This document shows, piece by piece, positions 22,140 through 33,268 of a stretch of DNA of 64,000 bases. This stretch comes from Lathyrus oleraceus (taxonomy: Eukaryota; Streptophyta; Magnoliopsida; Fabales; Fabaceae). The notes below the pieces were generated by a model. That model worked only from the letters and a program-made list of their open reading frames with translations. It searched no databases and was not told where the DNA came from. The first letter of the stretch is position 1; each line of letters begins with the position of its first letter. The DNA lies in NCBI RefSeq assembly GCF_024323335.1, contig NC_066585.1:84060614-84124613 (forward strand). Reading direction: 5' to 3'. A program made the position numbers and the translations under genes.

Positions 22140-22409
22140 GAGCCCTATGTGATTGGTGGCAAATTGTAGTTCAATGTTGTCTTTGGACAACTTGAAAGGG
22201 CATGCCATGATTCCTGCATCATTTATCAAGATGTTCAGTGGACGGCCAGAGGAATTAAACTCGGATGCAAAATTCTTGACAGAGTCCAACGAGCTTAGAT
22301 CTAACTCTATGGCATCAACTTTAGCCGAGGCAATGTCCTTGAGTATTGTATCTTTGACATCCTTAGCAGCAACCATATTTCTCACACAATATAATGCATG
22401 CTTTCTCAT
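22140..22409 (-). pseudogene. TIC32: TIC32-like short-chain dehydrogenase fragment
   Basis: Encodes [38 protein letters not shown] and [15 protein letters not shown], then LQFATNHIG. This is the Rossmann-fold segment of plant TIC32-type/retinol-dehydrogenase-like SDR proteins. The NNAG motif, which binds the nucleotide, is NDAG here. The N-terminal TGxxxGIG and the YxxxK catalytic residues are missing. After NHIG the frame runs into non-homologous sequence. Confidence 0.85.
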
Positions 22410-22492
22410 TCACTGAACCATTTGAAGTTCCGACAAAGCCATTGCTTTCTGAGAAATTTGTGACAGAATCTTGGGCAGCAACAACATCAACT

Positions 22493-22837
22493 TTAGAGGG
22501 GGAATTTTTCTCCTGAGACTGAAATGTTTTGACTGTCCCTTAGAGGCACATCTGAACTTGATTTCCCACTGTTCTCCGAGTCCAATTCAATATGGGATGC
22601 AAAGGGCGAATTGGAAAGTATAATGCCAGAACCATTTAACGCGGTGAAGTTTGGGTGGTTGGACATCATTTCAGCAATTTCAAGCCATTGTCCATTTTCA
22701 TGTTTTCTTTCCCAAAGATCTCTAAATTTTACAGATGCATCCATCAATCGAGATGCTCTAAAGCATTCAGCAAATGACATCAAAGCAGGTATATAATCAA
22801 TCTCAAAACCAGTAGCAACAGCACGTGCAAATGCCAT
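22493..22837 (-). pseudogene. CIP7: COP1-interacting protein (CIP7-like) fragment
   Basis: Encodes MAFARAVATGFEIDYIPALM, SFAECFRASRLMDASVKFRD and LWERKHENGQWLEI, then SNHPNFTALNGSGIIL. This is the conserved block of the plant COP1-interacting-protein-related family. The ATG is internal in the parent protein. Just upstream 'AAAGAGTAAG' looks like an intron 3' end with T-rich sequence before it, so some intron DNA may have been captured too. Right-most piece of the block; the frame ends at a breakpoint near 22493. Confidence 0.85.
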
Positions 22838-22989
22838 GCCTTACTCTTTGTAAATTATGTATTTTTTTGGATAATCTATGATTTGCAATGAATGAAAATT
22901 GGTGTTTCTTGTAGCAAGACAAGGATCTCTCTTTGCATCTTAGAAACTTCATGTATTCATGTGATGAGATGCTTTTTTTTATTATAAGT

Positions 22990-23606
22990 TATTCATATGC
23001 CATGTACATGGATGATTATGATTGAATGAATGAACGAAGTAATTGAACTATGAATGAGTATGTGGAAATTCTTGAATATGAACGAATTTTTTTCCAATGT
23101 AATGAAGAAATATGAATGAAAATTTTGAATATGAAATGTAGAATCTTGAATGTGAAATGGAGAATATAATTATGAATGAAGAAATATGAATGGAATTTCT
23201 TTGAATTATGAATGAATGAGAAAATGAATATGCATGATGACCCAAAATAAAATATTTTGCACTTGACACATGATTTACTCGAAAGGGGGGTGAAAACTGG
23301 CAATAAGACAAATGCCAGATGAATAATCACTTCGATGAAATTGGAACGAAAGATGAAACACGAGGTTCATTTGATTCCAACAAATGAAAGAGTTTTCAAA
23401 TCTCGCATGGCTAAGGAGATTAATCATCTTATACCAAAAATCAAGAAACAAAGCCCAAAAGACCAACATGGACTAGTCGTGATAGCAAGTCCAACAACAA
23501 ACATTTTTTTTGGTAGTATCATGACCAAATGGAATGGTCATGAAGAAAGAACGCAAATGAGTGATTGATGGGGAATAATTTTCAGGGCCAAAATCGGGGT
23601 ATGACA
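22990..23606 (-). repeat. U3 start of the Ogre-type LTR
   Basis: A TGAATGAATG/ATGAATATG-rich stretch (about 23010-23240) precedes the conserved LTR start TGTCATACCCCGATTTTGG. No gene. Confidence 0.7.
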
Positions 23607-23611
23607 GTAAC

Positions 23612-23811
23612 CATTATTATATTAAGGCTTATGTTTTTAGTCTATGGAAGCCATCGGGAGGTCGTACTCGAATTCTTTATTGAATGTCTGTGAGAAGCAT
23701 GTACGACCGAGGTTTTGCTTATCTTCCCTGCCCCTAAGTGAAAACTTGGTTTAATGCTGACGTAATGGGGTTTTACCTCGTGCGATATGGAGTGAATATA
23801 TACCAAGAGAG
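23612..23811. other. unassigned DNA between two solo LTRs
   Basis: About 200 bp without ORF or recognised repeat. Joined to 14813-15124 it is the pre-insertion site of the Ogre-type solo LTR. Confidence 0.5.
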
Positions 23812-24979
23812 TGTTGGAACAAATACGGTTCTGCAACTATCCTTGAGTTTTAATGATAATAAAGCATGATATGTATAGAGAACACTTTTATACTCTAATT
23901 ATTTTGTTAAGTACGCATATCAAAGAAAACTAATTCTGACTAAAAAGAAGTCAACTTTGGACGAACTAGACTCCAAACTGTAGATGCACTCTCAACCAAA
24001 GGAAGAAACAAATGTGTGTTTTAAATGAAAGTTAAGCATCTAGATTACCAAGTCACACATTTGCAAGAATCTATCCAAAATGACTATGATAAAGAATATA
24101 ATGATTCAAGCCTATGAAGTCTTAAAACTTTGAACTCAATAGACTACTGAGTCTCATTTTCACATGATTTTGAATACATGCTCTGAACTCTATTCAAGCT
24201 TCGTCAACTTAAATACGAAGCCTCTGACTAGAAGTTAATGACTAAAAATTAATGACTGAAAGAATAATACATGGAAAAGTATAATCAATACAAAATCAAA
24301 TATCCTCCCCACTACCCCGAAAAGCAGGATAAAATATTGTACTATTATACCAACGTAGGTTCCTTTGTCCCACCCTCTCACCCATGCTAAGCTGCAAGCA
24401 TTACTCTACTGTTGTAGAATCAAACACCTTCGTACATATGTGATATTCCAATTACATCCTCCAACAAATATATTCATCATCTATATAAAGAGGTCTTAGA
24501 AGTTTGGAAAACCAAGGAACACACGAGAAGAGAAAGAAATAAAACCGTGTTTTCACGCTAAAAAATATCACGTTTATACTCTTATAACACTTTCTTGAAT
24601 ATATCTTTTAAGTGTAATTTATGTTTTAATTTGTGTATCTTTTTATTTTAGAAGCAACTTTATAAACACAATCTTGTAATCTTAACCTTTTGTTAAATAC
24701 CTTGAGAGACTAGGTTATAATCAGGATTCTCAGGAAGTCTTAGACAGGTTATCTTGAATATGTAATCAAGTATTTGATTAGTGGATTAAGTCCTTATTGA
24801 TAAGGCAAAATCACTTTGGCGGGTGGATAAGACGTATCTTAGTTAATAGCGAACCATGATAAGAATATATGTGTCTTTTATCTTTGTTGAATCTTTGTTG
24901 TTTGTGTTTTTGGATAGTGAAAAAGTTTTAATCTAGAAATCCAATTCAAACCCCTTTTCTTGTGTTTCTTGAACCTTCA
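23812..24979 (+). mobile_element. solo LTR of a SIRE-type copia element
   Basis: Begins TGTTGGAACAAATACGG and ends TTTCTTGAACCTTCA, the same end pattern as the copia LTRs at 508-1657 and 9896-11053 but in the opposite orientation. It is 1168 bp long. A TATA box (CTATATAAAG) lies near 24481-24490. Flanks are GAGAG (23807-23811) and AGGAG (24980-24984), not an exact duplication, so the TSD has mutated or the LTR arose from recombination between two elements. Confidence 0.82.
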
Positions 24980-25001
24980 AGGAGGGGTGAGCCCATATCA
25001 C

Positions 25002-28000
25002 TGTAGCACCTCCCATTTTGTACATTCATTTCATATTAGGTCATTAACATTACATAGTCCACTGCATAGCATTGCATTGTCCTTTGCCCAAGTGCAAGCC
25101 ATCAGACAAGATTAGGTCAACTGGTTAGGAGGATCAGTCAAACAAGCAAGCAAGTGCATTTCTCAAGGAAGCAAAGCCCTAGAGTTGGTTCAACATGTTC
25201 ACATGACCTAGGGGTCCTTTTGAAGTGGTTTGGTCAAGGATTGGGTGCTCAGAAGTCATCAGTCATTGTTCAATCCCCCAGAAACCCTAGAAAGTCAACC
25301 AAAGTCAACTGTGCCTGAAATCAAGGATTTGAAGGTGGAAGATGGTTTGAAAGGCTTCATTCATGTCCATAAAAGTCTCATTTGACATTTCAAAGATCAA
25401 GATTGGAGAAAATAAAGTCAGATCAAAAGTTTCCAAAAATAGCAGGTGACCTGTAATTGGAAACTGCCAAAAATGGAAAGTTCTTCTCCTCAAATTTACA
25501 TCATCATATAAGCTTCAAATGAATTTTTGTTCAACATGAAAGTTGAAGATCTTGCTCTCACCTTTCCAAAAAGTCCAAGAACACTCATTTCCCATTGGTG
25601 GTTGGCAAGTTATGATCAAATCATTGTCAAGAATTTTTGAACTTCAAAGTGGCATAACTCTTGAACCATTTGGCCAAATTGAGTGAGGTTTTTTGCTACA
25701 AGTCACATTTGACATGCTCTATCCAATTCCTTCATCACATTCCATCAAAGTCATCACATCAAAATGGCATTTTTTAAGTGACTTGAATTTAAAAAGGGAG
25801 AGTTGAAAAATTGACTTTCAAATTAATCACTGTCTACACTTTCTACCATTTGCACTTGATTAAAAACCACATTTGGAGTGTGCTTAAGCCCATTTTCGTG
25901 TACTGTAGCATGCACCCCATGCCCATGAGGGTGATTTAAGCAATTTGTCCAAATACTCATTTTCACTAATTACCAAGGCTTGACTTAAGATTAATTAACA
26001 AAGTTCATTAACAGTTGGTATAAATGGTTAATTCTAACAGAAAACACATTAGCATTCCATTTCTATTCAGATCTAGATCTAAAAAGTGAAAAACTCTCTC
26101 AACTTTTGCTCTCAATTTTTCTGCAAAAATTCCATAAACCTTGCCTAGTTTTTCTTTTTGCCATCATCTCCAAGCCTTGTAGAAGCTTTTGCAAGCAGGA
26201 ATCTTCCACATTCGAGCAAAAACCAGCACTGTTGCATAGAGGTTCATCCATGGCAGCTGGATATTTCTTCAAAATGGAGCATTGTTGAGTTGAAATCATT
26301 CATCCATTCATCAACCTGGACCTTGTAGAGTCTCTGTTTTCACCTTTCAAAGCTCAAAAGCCACGTTTCCGTTTCTGCAGTTCTTCAAAGGTCAGAAATC
26401 AATCTTCACGATTCATGAAATGTTGCTATGGTTTTTGTAGATTTTGCTGCCATGAGTACACTGAACTTTATAGTTTTGATTTTCATCATGTATTGAATGA
26501 GATATTGCAATTTGAAGTTTGGTTGTTAAATCTTGTTTGGTTCGAGTTGTTCACATGAGTAAGAATTAGGACAAATCGTTACTGTATTGTTGTTGAGCAT
26601 TGAAAGACGAATCTAATAATGTGCATAGCATGAATTTTAGTGGTGATGTGTTCTTGGCCTGGGTTCCATTGATGAGCTTGATGAGCGCTGCCCAGAATTG
26701 TTTTTGATCTCCTGTAACTTAAAATTAGGGTTTGCATGTGTTTGTGGGAGATGAGCTGCGATTGGTCACGATCGTTTGGCCATGCTAGCACGCGATTGGC
26801 CATTTGCTCCCGTTGACTGGGCGTTGACCCCCCCTTTTTAATGAAACGCTGAGTTTTGTACTCAGCAAGGGGCGCTTTTGTCATTTAATTAAACATCAAA
26901 TATTTAAATCCATTATTTCTTCATTTGATTCACATGTGACATGCCTTGCTTCCATCTCATTTTTTTATTTTCTTTCCATAATCAAAAATCCATAACTCAC
27001 TCAATTTTAATCCAAATTTGATGCATTTTTTTGTGCCATTCTCCTTGTGATGTGCTTTATTTTATGGGGATTTTTAATAATATTGTGCACGGGTAGATTT
27101 TGAAAATGCTTAGGGTTTGCTTTGACATGTCATTTTGTGCACCATGCTCACTTTTTTGATCATAAAATGATGATGCTTCATTAGAAATTCATGAAATTTT
27201 TTGTGCTTAAACTAGACTTGTTCCTGGTCATTTTGGTATGTGGTTTGTATTTTTTGAGTTCCTGGATTGAGAGATCTGATGTAATCTTTGTGAGTGTGAC
27301 AATGTGTGTCACATTAAGTTTTGTGCAACTTCTTGATTTTAATTACCATGCTTATTGAACTCAAAATGGTTTGAATTTTTACATGAGGATACTTATGAAT
27401 GTTGGGAATGAATGTGAATTTTTCTGGAATTTTTGAATGCATTTTCTATTTTATTGAGATTTTCTCCTCTGCTTGACCAATTGTTGACTTCTTGTGAGAC
27501 ATGTTTTTATTTGATTTGTGAAATTCTGGTTATTAATTGGATGGACTTGGAATTTCGCATGTGTATTGTATACATTTTGAAGTTCACCATAGCTTTGGTC
27601 TCATTCATTTATCATGTTTGATTGCTGTTTTATGATTGGTTGAAGTTGATGCTTGTTTTGATGCCATGAATGAGCTTGCTTGAACTTGTGTTGACTTTAT
27701 GAATTTCATTGACTTGCTTCCATTGACCCAAATGAGCTGAAATTTGGTATGATTGACATGTTATGGGTGATGTTTGATCATGAATTTTTTGAAGATTTAT
27801 TGAAATGCTTTGGTATTGATTTGATTGTGATCATTCTGTTTGGTCCTTTGAGGTTGCAAATTGCATGTGTTGTGCCTTTTCCTTCATGAAATGATAATGA
27901 TGAATGATATGAATGTGAAACCACTTGGTTTTGTTTCCTAATTGTTTGATATTAATTTTGGATAAGTTTCATGTTCTGTTTTGACCTTTTGATATCATTT

Positions 28001-29825
28001 TGACCCTAGTCTTGTACTAGTGGTTTGTGCTCTCACATTTGAGCTGTGTTTCAGGTTAATAGCACAATGGCCTATGCTTGATGATGCTTACTCAATTGGA
28101 GTTGACTTGTTGCTTGTTCATGACTAACTTTGACTTTGTTTTGTAGGTTTTAAAAATTGAGTTTGTGCCATATGGCTTGCACCCTTTGTGCATTGTGATT
28201 ATTGTTTGCCTGTACAGATTAACTGTTGATCTTTGCTGTTTGGTTTTGGTTTGTCTGAGTACTGATTGTATTTGATTGATTTCAGGTACATTAGTTGCTT
28301 TAGTTCCATTGAGAACTTGCTTTGCTTTGCTTAAGAGCATTTGCATTGAGGTATAATATCCTAACTCCATGTAGTCTGGAAGACCTGGCCTGTTACTTGG
28401 CCAGGCACCTGTCTGAAGTCCTCCTTAAGAGGCAATGTTTGTGTTTGTTTACATTTGTCCTTGTACATATCCAAAGACCTCCTAAGTGAAGAGGCATTGG
28501 CAGATACCAGGGATGTGCAATCCATCCCCTGCTATTCTGTGTGTCATCTGCTTTGCTCACACTACTGTGTTGATGCATTGCAGATACTAGCCCAAGATCA
28601 TTGTACATTGTGTCAGTCATATGTGTAGAAGGGTTCCCACCTTCTGAACCCACACATTCATGTCTTAAGCTATCCCAGGCCAAGGATAAGAGCTGTGAAG
28701 TCTCATCTTCACTCACCTTTCATCTGCTTCACCTTGACTCTCAATGTCAAGGTTAAGAGCTAACCTCACCCTGTTACAGTGGTTTGTTTGTCGAGGTTGA
28801 CATGACCCCTCGACTAAAACCTAACCTTGATTGAGCCAACTGATTGCATATAGTGTGTGCTATTTGTGCTTGTGTGTTTGTTTTAGCTTGCTTCCTGTGC
28901 AAGTTAGGTTTAGTTTGGCTTGCTTCCTGTGCAAGTCATGTTTAGGATAGCTTGCTTCCTGTGCAAGTTAGCTAGAAACCTTAAATTAGGGATGATTTTG
29001 CATGATAACATCTAGGCTCGAGTCGTAGTCTCCCTAGTTGTGTCTCCCTCTGTTATCTGGTTAGGCTAGTCCTGTGTCCCTCCGTAGGGGAACTACGTCG
29101 CCCTGATCCTCATACCAGATGAGGTACGTAGGCAGGAGATGAGCTGATCTCTCCGGGCGCCCTTTTGTTTTGTCTTTGTGTGTGTCAGGAGATGGATGTA
29201 AGCCCAGCGATTGGCATTCCGTATCCTCTTGTTGTGTGCTTGGAGTCCGGTATAAGTCCATCAAGTGGCATCTGGTTTCCAGTGTGGGTGTGTTTGGTTC
29301 GGAATCTGATGTAAGTCCAGCGATTGGCATTCGGATTCCATGTTTGCCTTTGTGGTTTTGTGTGTGTGTTAGCCGAGCTACGGATGCTCTGATTCTTCTT
29401 TGTCCGAGAAGATACGTATGCATAGGATGCGACATCCTAGCGAGCATGTGTCCTCCCCAGGTCGAACTACTTTGACTCTGATGTCTATGCCTGATAGACT
29501 AAGTAGGCCCAGGATGCGAGATCCTGCCGAGTCAGTCTTGTTTGTTTTCTTGTGTCTCTTTCAGCCAGTTTGTTTGTTTGTGAGCAGTGTTTTAGCAACC
29601 ATTTTCCTTCCTTTTGTGCGTGGATCCCGTCGAGTACGACGGATACGTAGGGGTGCTAATACCTTCCCTTCGCATAACCGACTCCCGATCCCATTCTCTT
29701 TGGTCGCGAGACCATGTTTTTTCCAGGTTTACTCTGAGCGTTTCCTTTCCCTTTTTTGGGATAAATAACGCACGGTGGCGGCTTTGTTGTTCTTGTTTCC
29801 CGCCGGTTTTTCGCGTAATGCGACA
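25002..29825 (+). repeat. 5' LTR of Ogre A
   Basis: 4824 bp, TG...CA ends. Same family as the Ogre B LTRs but well diverged. It contains a three-fold repeat of GCTTGCTTCCTGTGCAAGT (about 28888-28970) and a three-fold 'gatgTAAGTCCAGCGATTGGCATtc' repeat (about 29192-29341) near the 3' end. The left flank is ATCAC; the matching flank is outside the window. Confidence 0.93.
29627..29714 (+). promoter_or_regulatory. structured RNA module in Ogre A R-U5
   Basis: Hairpin 1 CCGTCG-AGTA-CGACGG (29627-29642) is followed by the conserved block GGGGTGCTAATACCTTCCC and hairpin 2 TGGTC-GCGA-GACCA (29701-29714, a GNRA-type tetraloop). It ends 111 nt before the LTR end and the primer binding site. The same module occurs in Ogre B LTRs and, partly, in the LTR at 15130-23606. 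Confidence 0.7.
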
Positions 29826-29827
29826 GC

Positions 29828-29845
29828 TGGCGACTCTGCTGGGGA
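29828..29845 (+). other. Ogre A primer binding site (tRNA-Arg type)
   Basis: TGGCGACTCTGCTGGGGA, two bases after the LTR. Ogre elements are known for a tRNA-Arg-complementary site of this kind. The same 18 bases occur at Ogre B. Confidence 0.9.
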
Positions 29846-30925
29846 TCTAGAGAAGTTGACCTCTTGCTGGTCCATCTTTCCTAAGCGAGTCTCTCCTAGC
29901 GCTCTCTAGGATAGGGTTTGGTTGTTGTTTGCTGCTTTATTTATTGCATTCATTGTTTATTGTTTGCATTTATGTTTGCATTAATGTTTGCATTCATTCA
30001 TATTCATCTGCTGGTTGTGCTGTGTTCTCTCTGTTTGGGGTGGGAGTTACTCGAGGTAAGAGGCCCAATACCCAGGCTATGAGTGAAATCTAGGAAACTT
30101 AGGAATAGAGTGATTCATGGGAAGCGGGTGGTATGCGCCACTTAGCGGAACATTGATATCACGAGCAGTTCAGACCCTGGTGGGATATTATCGTTACCTA
30201 CTTCGGGTGTGTATATGATGATATTCTGCGAAAGGTTATTTATGCTGCGTTTCTCTCGACCTTACCCTGGCCTAGATGACACCCGTGAGTGGGGAGGGAA
30301 TGATCATTTTTACAGGTACTGTAGCTGACTTGTTGGTGACTCTGGGTACTGATGGTGACTGTGAATTATGGACATTTATTTCTGGGACGCCGGAGTTCTG
30401 TCCGTGGTTTATCAGCGGGTTCCGTTTATTTCGGATCCCCGGGTTGAATTGAGAGTACTCGTTCAGAGGATCTGACTGTCAACCGTTCAGTGGTTGTTTC
30501 TGTGATGATAGTAATATAACCTCCGGTTCCGTTTATTTCGGAACTCCCCAAGTCGGATTTATGGTGACTCAGTTGACTGTGGCTGGTTCGGAGAATGGGT
30601 CTTCAGAGGACTTGGTGGCACAGTGACTTGCATTCATGCATTTGCATCATCCCATTTCACATTCATCTGCATTCAACCCATGTCTATCCGTACTCAGGGT
30701 CCATTTTGGATTAAGATTCTGGTTGAGAGACATCCAAATGTCATAATATTATTAAATGAAAAATTATTTGTCTCTGTGGTGCTAGAATCAAAGGACAGAT
30801 ATTCCTGGTACGGATAGACATTGCATGCGTGAGTCATACTAACCCATTTGTTGTCTTGTAGGTGTCAACCGGTGCGCATAACTCGTTTGCTCAGATATCC
30901 TACTAGGGGCAACAAATCCAAACTG
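29846..30925 (+). other. Ogre A 5' leader
   Basis: About 1.08 kb without a long ORF, so the ORF1 that full Ogre elements carry upstream of gag is not present. GGTTCCGTTTATTTCGGA occurs twice (about 30418 and 30524). It contains the long hairpin at 30681-30820 and ends with a splice-acceptor-like TTGTTGTCTTGTAG (30849-30862) just before gag. The Ogre B equivalent is TTGCTGTTTTGCAG. Confidence 0.7.
30681..30820 (+). promoter_or_regulatory. long conserved hairpin in the Ogre leader
   Basis: The 5' arm TGTCTATCCGTACTCAGG (30681-30698) pairs with CCTGGTACGGATAGACA (30804-30820), with one bulged T. Inner helices GATTCT/AGAATC and GAGACA/TGTCTC are also possible. In Ogre B the outer helix is preserved through one compensatory and two wobble changes. 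Confidence 0.65.
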
Positions 30926-32203
30926 ATGGATCTTCCCAACGTCGACGTCCTCGAACTGAAAGAGATGGTGAGGGATTTGTTCAGTGTTGTGCAAGGGCTT
31001 GCCTTGGGGAAGAAAGCAATGGCCGAGAGATTGGAAAGGATTGAAGGTTGGATAATCAAGGAGAAAGTTCAGGAAAAGGCTCTGTCAGCCGAAGCAAACA
31101 ACCCCTCTGGTACTGTGACAAAGAAACCATCTGGCAATGGTCCACTCAAAAAGGAGGTTGAATCAGGAGGTGTGGAGACAAAGAAGGAACGCGGCAAGGA
31201 TCGTTATCACCCTTATGCTGCCGCTGTAATCACTCCTGTACCACAGCAACAACCACCACCTCAACAGAGAGCACCGAGGGCTAAGAGCCTAGTGAAGAAG
31301 GAGAAGGTTGATCGTCAGTTTGAGGAGCCACCTATGACTTACACTCTCCTGTTCAAGAGGTTGAGGGATCTGGGGTTGGTTCGACCGAGGATTTTGATTC
31401 CTATAGAACAGCAGCGGAGGCCTGCAAACTATGATGAGAGTGCCAAGTGCGAGTTTCACTCTGGGGCACCCGGACACAACATTAAGGGTTGTAGAGCTTT
31501 TAAGCATATCGTCCAAGATAAGGTGGACTCCAAGGCTATCAGCTTGGCACAGATAATCAATGAGGATGTCAACCCCGTACCCAGGCAGGGTCCCGTAAAG
31601 GTAAAAATGGTGAAAAAGAACAAGAAAGGAATGGAAGTAGCTGAGGAAGATCAGTTAAGGGTTCCAATGTCTGTGGTCCCAAAATCTCTGATGCAGGACG
31701 AAGCTTTCCCTGGTGTTGATAACTGTTGTGCGACCGTCACCACAGAGGGGTGTGTATTGATGAAAGACACGACCCAGAAGATGAAGGAAGTAGAAATGAA
31801 CGATGTAAGATGTAAAGCACCCAGTCTGGCGGTTGAAACCGTCCAGGTGGAGAATGCCCTTGTTGTTGAGAAAGAGAAGAAGCTGTCCATTTCTTCTTAT
31901 AAACAAGCTCTGGAAGTGGTGAAGAACAAAGAGGCCCAAGGTTGGGGAAGGATCATTGACATCGTGGTAAAAGCAGACATGTTTGGGGTCGGTTATCAGC
32001 CAGATCAAGAGTCGTCTGGACAAAACAGAGGATGCCGTCCACCGTACACTTTCGTCAGTGCAGGAATGCTGGATCCTGGTCACGCCTGTACAGTAGGTGA
32101 AGGGATTGACTGTGGCCGCGAGCTTGAGTCGTGGATAAAATCGTGCGTACCAAGAAACTGGAAGGCCTCAAAGATCATCACTGTCACTCATTCTGAAGTG
32201 TAG
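30926..32203 (+). CDS. Ogre A gag (open, protease core missing)
   Basis: An open frame runs 30848-32203. I prefer the internal ATG at 30926 (MDLPNVDVLELKEMVRDLFS) because the preceding codons lie in leader sequence that ends with an AG acceptor-like site, and Ogre B starts its similar piece at the same ATG. There is an N-terminal Leu/Glu coiled coil (residues 1-40 from this Met), then a Lys/Pro-rich part. A zinc-knuckle-like CEFHSGAPGHNIKGC (C-x2-H-x5-H-x4-C) lies at about 31448-31492. The C-terminal part SSYKQALEVVKNKEAQGWGR and ADMFGVGYQPDQESS matches the segment that follows the protease in Ogre polyproteins. There is no DTG/DSG motif between them, so the protease core was removed without closing the frame. 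The product could still act as a capsid-type RNA-binding protein. The frame ends at TAG 32201-32203, overlapping the intron-like donor at 32200. Confidence 0.85.
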   Translation: MDLPNVDVLELKEMVRDLFSVVQGLALGKKAMAERLERIEGWIIKEKVQEKALSAEANNPSGTVTKKPSGNGPLKKEVESGGVETKKERGKDRYHPYAAAVITPVPQQQPPPQQRAPRAKSLVKKEKVDRQFEEPPMTYTLLFKRLRDLGLVRPRILIPIEQQRRPANYDESAKCEFHSGAPGHNIKGCRAFKHIVQDKVDSKAISLAQIINEDVNPVPRQGPVKVKMVKKNKKGMEVAEEDQLRVPMSVVPKSLMQDEAFPGVDNCCATVTTEGCVLMKDTTQKMKEVEMNDVRCKAPSLAVETVQVENALVVEKEKKLSISSYKQALEVVKNKEAQGWGRIIDIVVKADMFGVGYQPDQESSGQNRGCRPPYTFVSAGMLDPGHACTVGEGIDCGRELESWIKSCVPRNWKASKIITVTHSEV

Positions 32204-32373
32204 TATTTCTGTTTTTCAATTTTGCTTGCATGAAAGCCATACGTTTTGCCCGAAACGTAATGGTCCATTGTAAGGGCCATCTCATGTGTTTCATTGTGCA
32301 ACATTTTGCATCAGTAATAAATGGATGTTTTTGTGATTAAAAGCGGTTCCCTGTCCTTCAATTATTTTTGCAG
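32200..32373 (+). other. Ogre-type intron between gag-pro and RT
   Basis: GTAGTATTTCTG...TATTTTTGCAG, 174 nt. Ogre elements are known to have an intron here. Ogre B has the equivalent at 54746-54919, also exactly 174 nt. It contains two small hairpins, ACGTTT-TGCCCG-AAACGT (32241-32258) and TGGTCC-ATTGTAA-GGGCCA (32261-32279), both kept in Ogre B. Confidence 0.75.
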
Positions 32374-32461
32374 TTTGCTTTTTTTTATAAAAAATAATAA
32401 TAAAAATTAATAAATGGCAAAGTTTATTTTCATTTTTCTTTCCTTTTGATCTGTCTTGTTC

Positions 32462-33268
32462 CGACCTCAAAAGTGACTATTCTCCTGATCTCATTGATAA
32501 CAATTCGATTACACCTCTGTATGTCTTCGACAATCCGATCTATCATGCTGAAGAACAAGGCGAAGAAGATTGTGATCTGCTGGAATTAGTCAGGTTGTTG
32601 AAACAAGAGGAGAAGGTGATTCAACCGCACGAGGAGAAGGTCAAGACTGTCCTCCAGTGAAGCGGAAGCCGGTGCCGAAAAAGATGAGGAAGAGAGAATG
32701 TGTATGGACCCTCAAGATGTGAACAGAGCTAATCTGAAAGATGAATTCCCGGTACTTCACAATGAGGTATTGGTTGATTATATAGCTCAGGTCTCAGTGT
32801 TTATCTTCATGGATGGCTTCTGGGCCAAAACCAGATTGAATTGTCGCCAGATGATATGGAGTAAACAATGTCCATCACACCAAAGAGTACCTTCTTGTTA
32901 TAAGGTGAAGAAGAAGGCCGGTGCCACGGATCAAAGGGCTACGGTGACTTTGTTTCATGATATGATTCATCGTGAAAGCGAATACCATGTTGATGACATG
33001 ATGGCAAAGTCCCGAACAAGAGAGGGGCATCCGAAGGACTTGATCAAGTTGTTTGACAGGTAGAGATAACTCATGCTGTTGAGTCCACATTAGCGCACTT
33101 ATGGAGTGCTGTCCAGCAAGCTGCCGAAGCATGTTGCGAATGAAAGAGGAATCGAGGTCGATCCTGCAAAAAAAAAAAAAAGAACAGAGCAAAAACGCCT
33201 GAACCAAAAGCAAGAGAAAGAAGAAAGAAATCACACGGTCAGGTGGAATGATGACTGCCAAGGGGCGT
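32462..33268 (+). pseudogene. Ogre A reverse transcriptase remnant
   Basis: The N-terminal part is SDYSPDLIDNNSITPLYVFD and EEDCDLLELVRLLKQEEKVI (about 32470-32655), followed by stops. 32698-33063 keeps recognisable RT blocks: DPQDVNRANLKDEFPVLHNE (normally the DYRxLN block), VFIFMDGF, then AGATDQRATVTLFHDMIH and YHVDDMMAKS. The catalytic Val-Asp-Asp is still visible. The nucleotide-binding middle is scrambled (CYKVKKKAGAT). After the RERGIEVDPAK-like end a run of 14 A (33168-33181) follows. The Tekay insertion splits the element at 33269. Not functional. Confidence 0.85.

Noticed and set aside
18262..22837. Functional host genes (E3 ligase, Mediator subunit, dehydrogenase, nuclear pore protein)
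   Set aside because: Every piece is truncated, lacks key domains or catalytic residues, and is surrounded by pieces of other genes inside an LTR.
23807..24984. Exact target duplication for the SIRE-type solo LTR
   Set aside because: Flanks GAGAG and AGGAG differ at two positions; reported as not exact.
31655..32083. Minus-strand ORFs opposite Ogre gag
   Set aside because: Shadow of the gag frame; low-complexity and without family resemblance.
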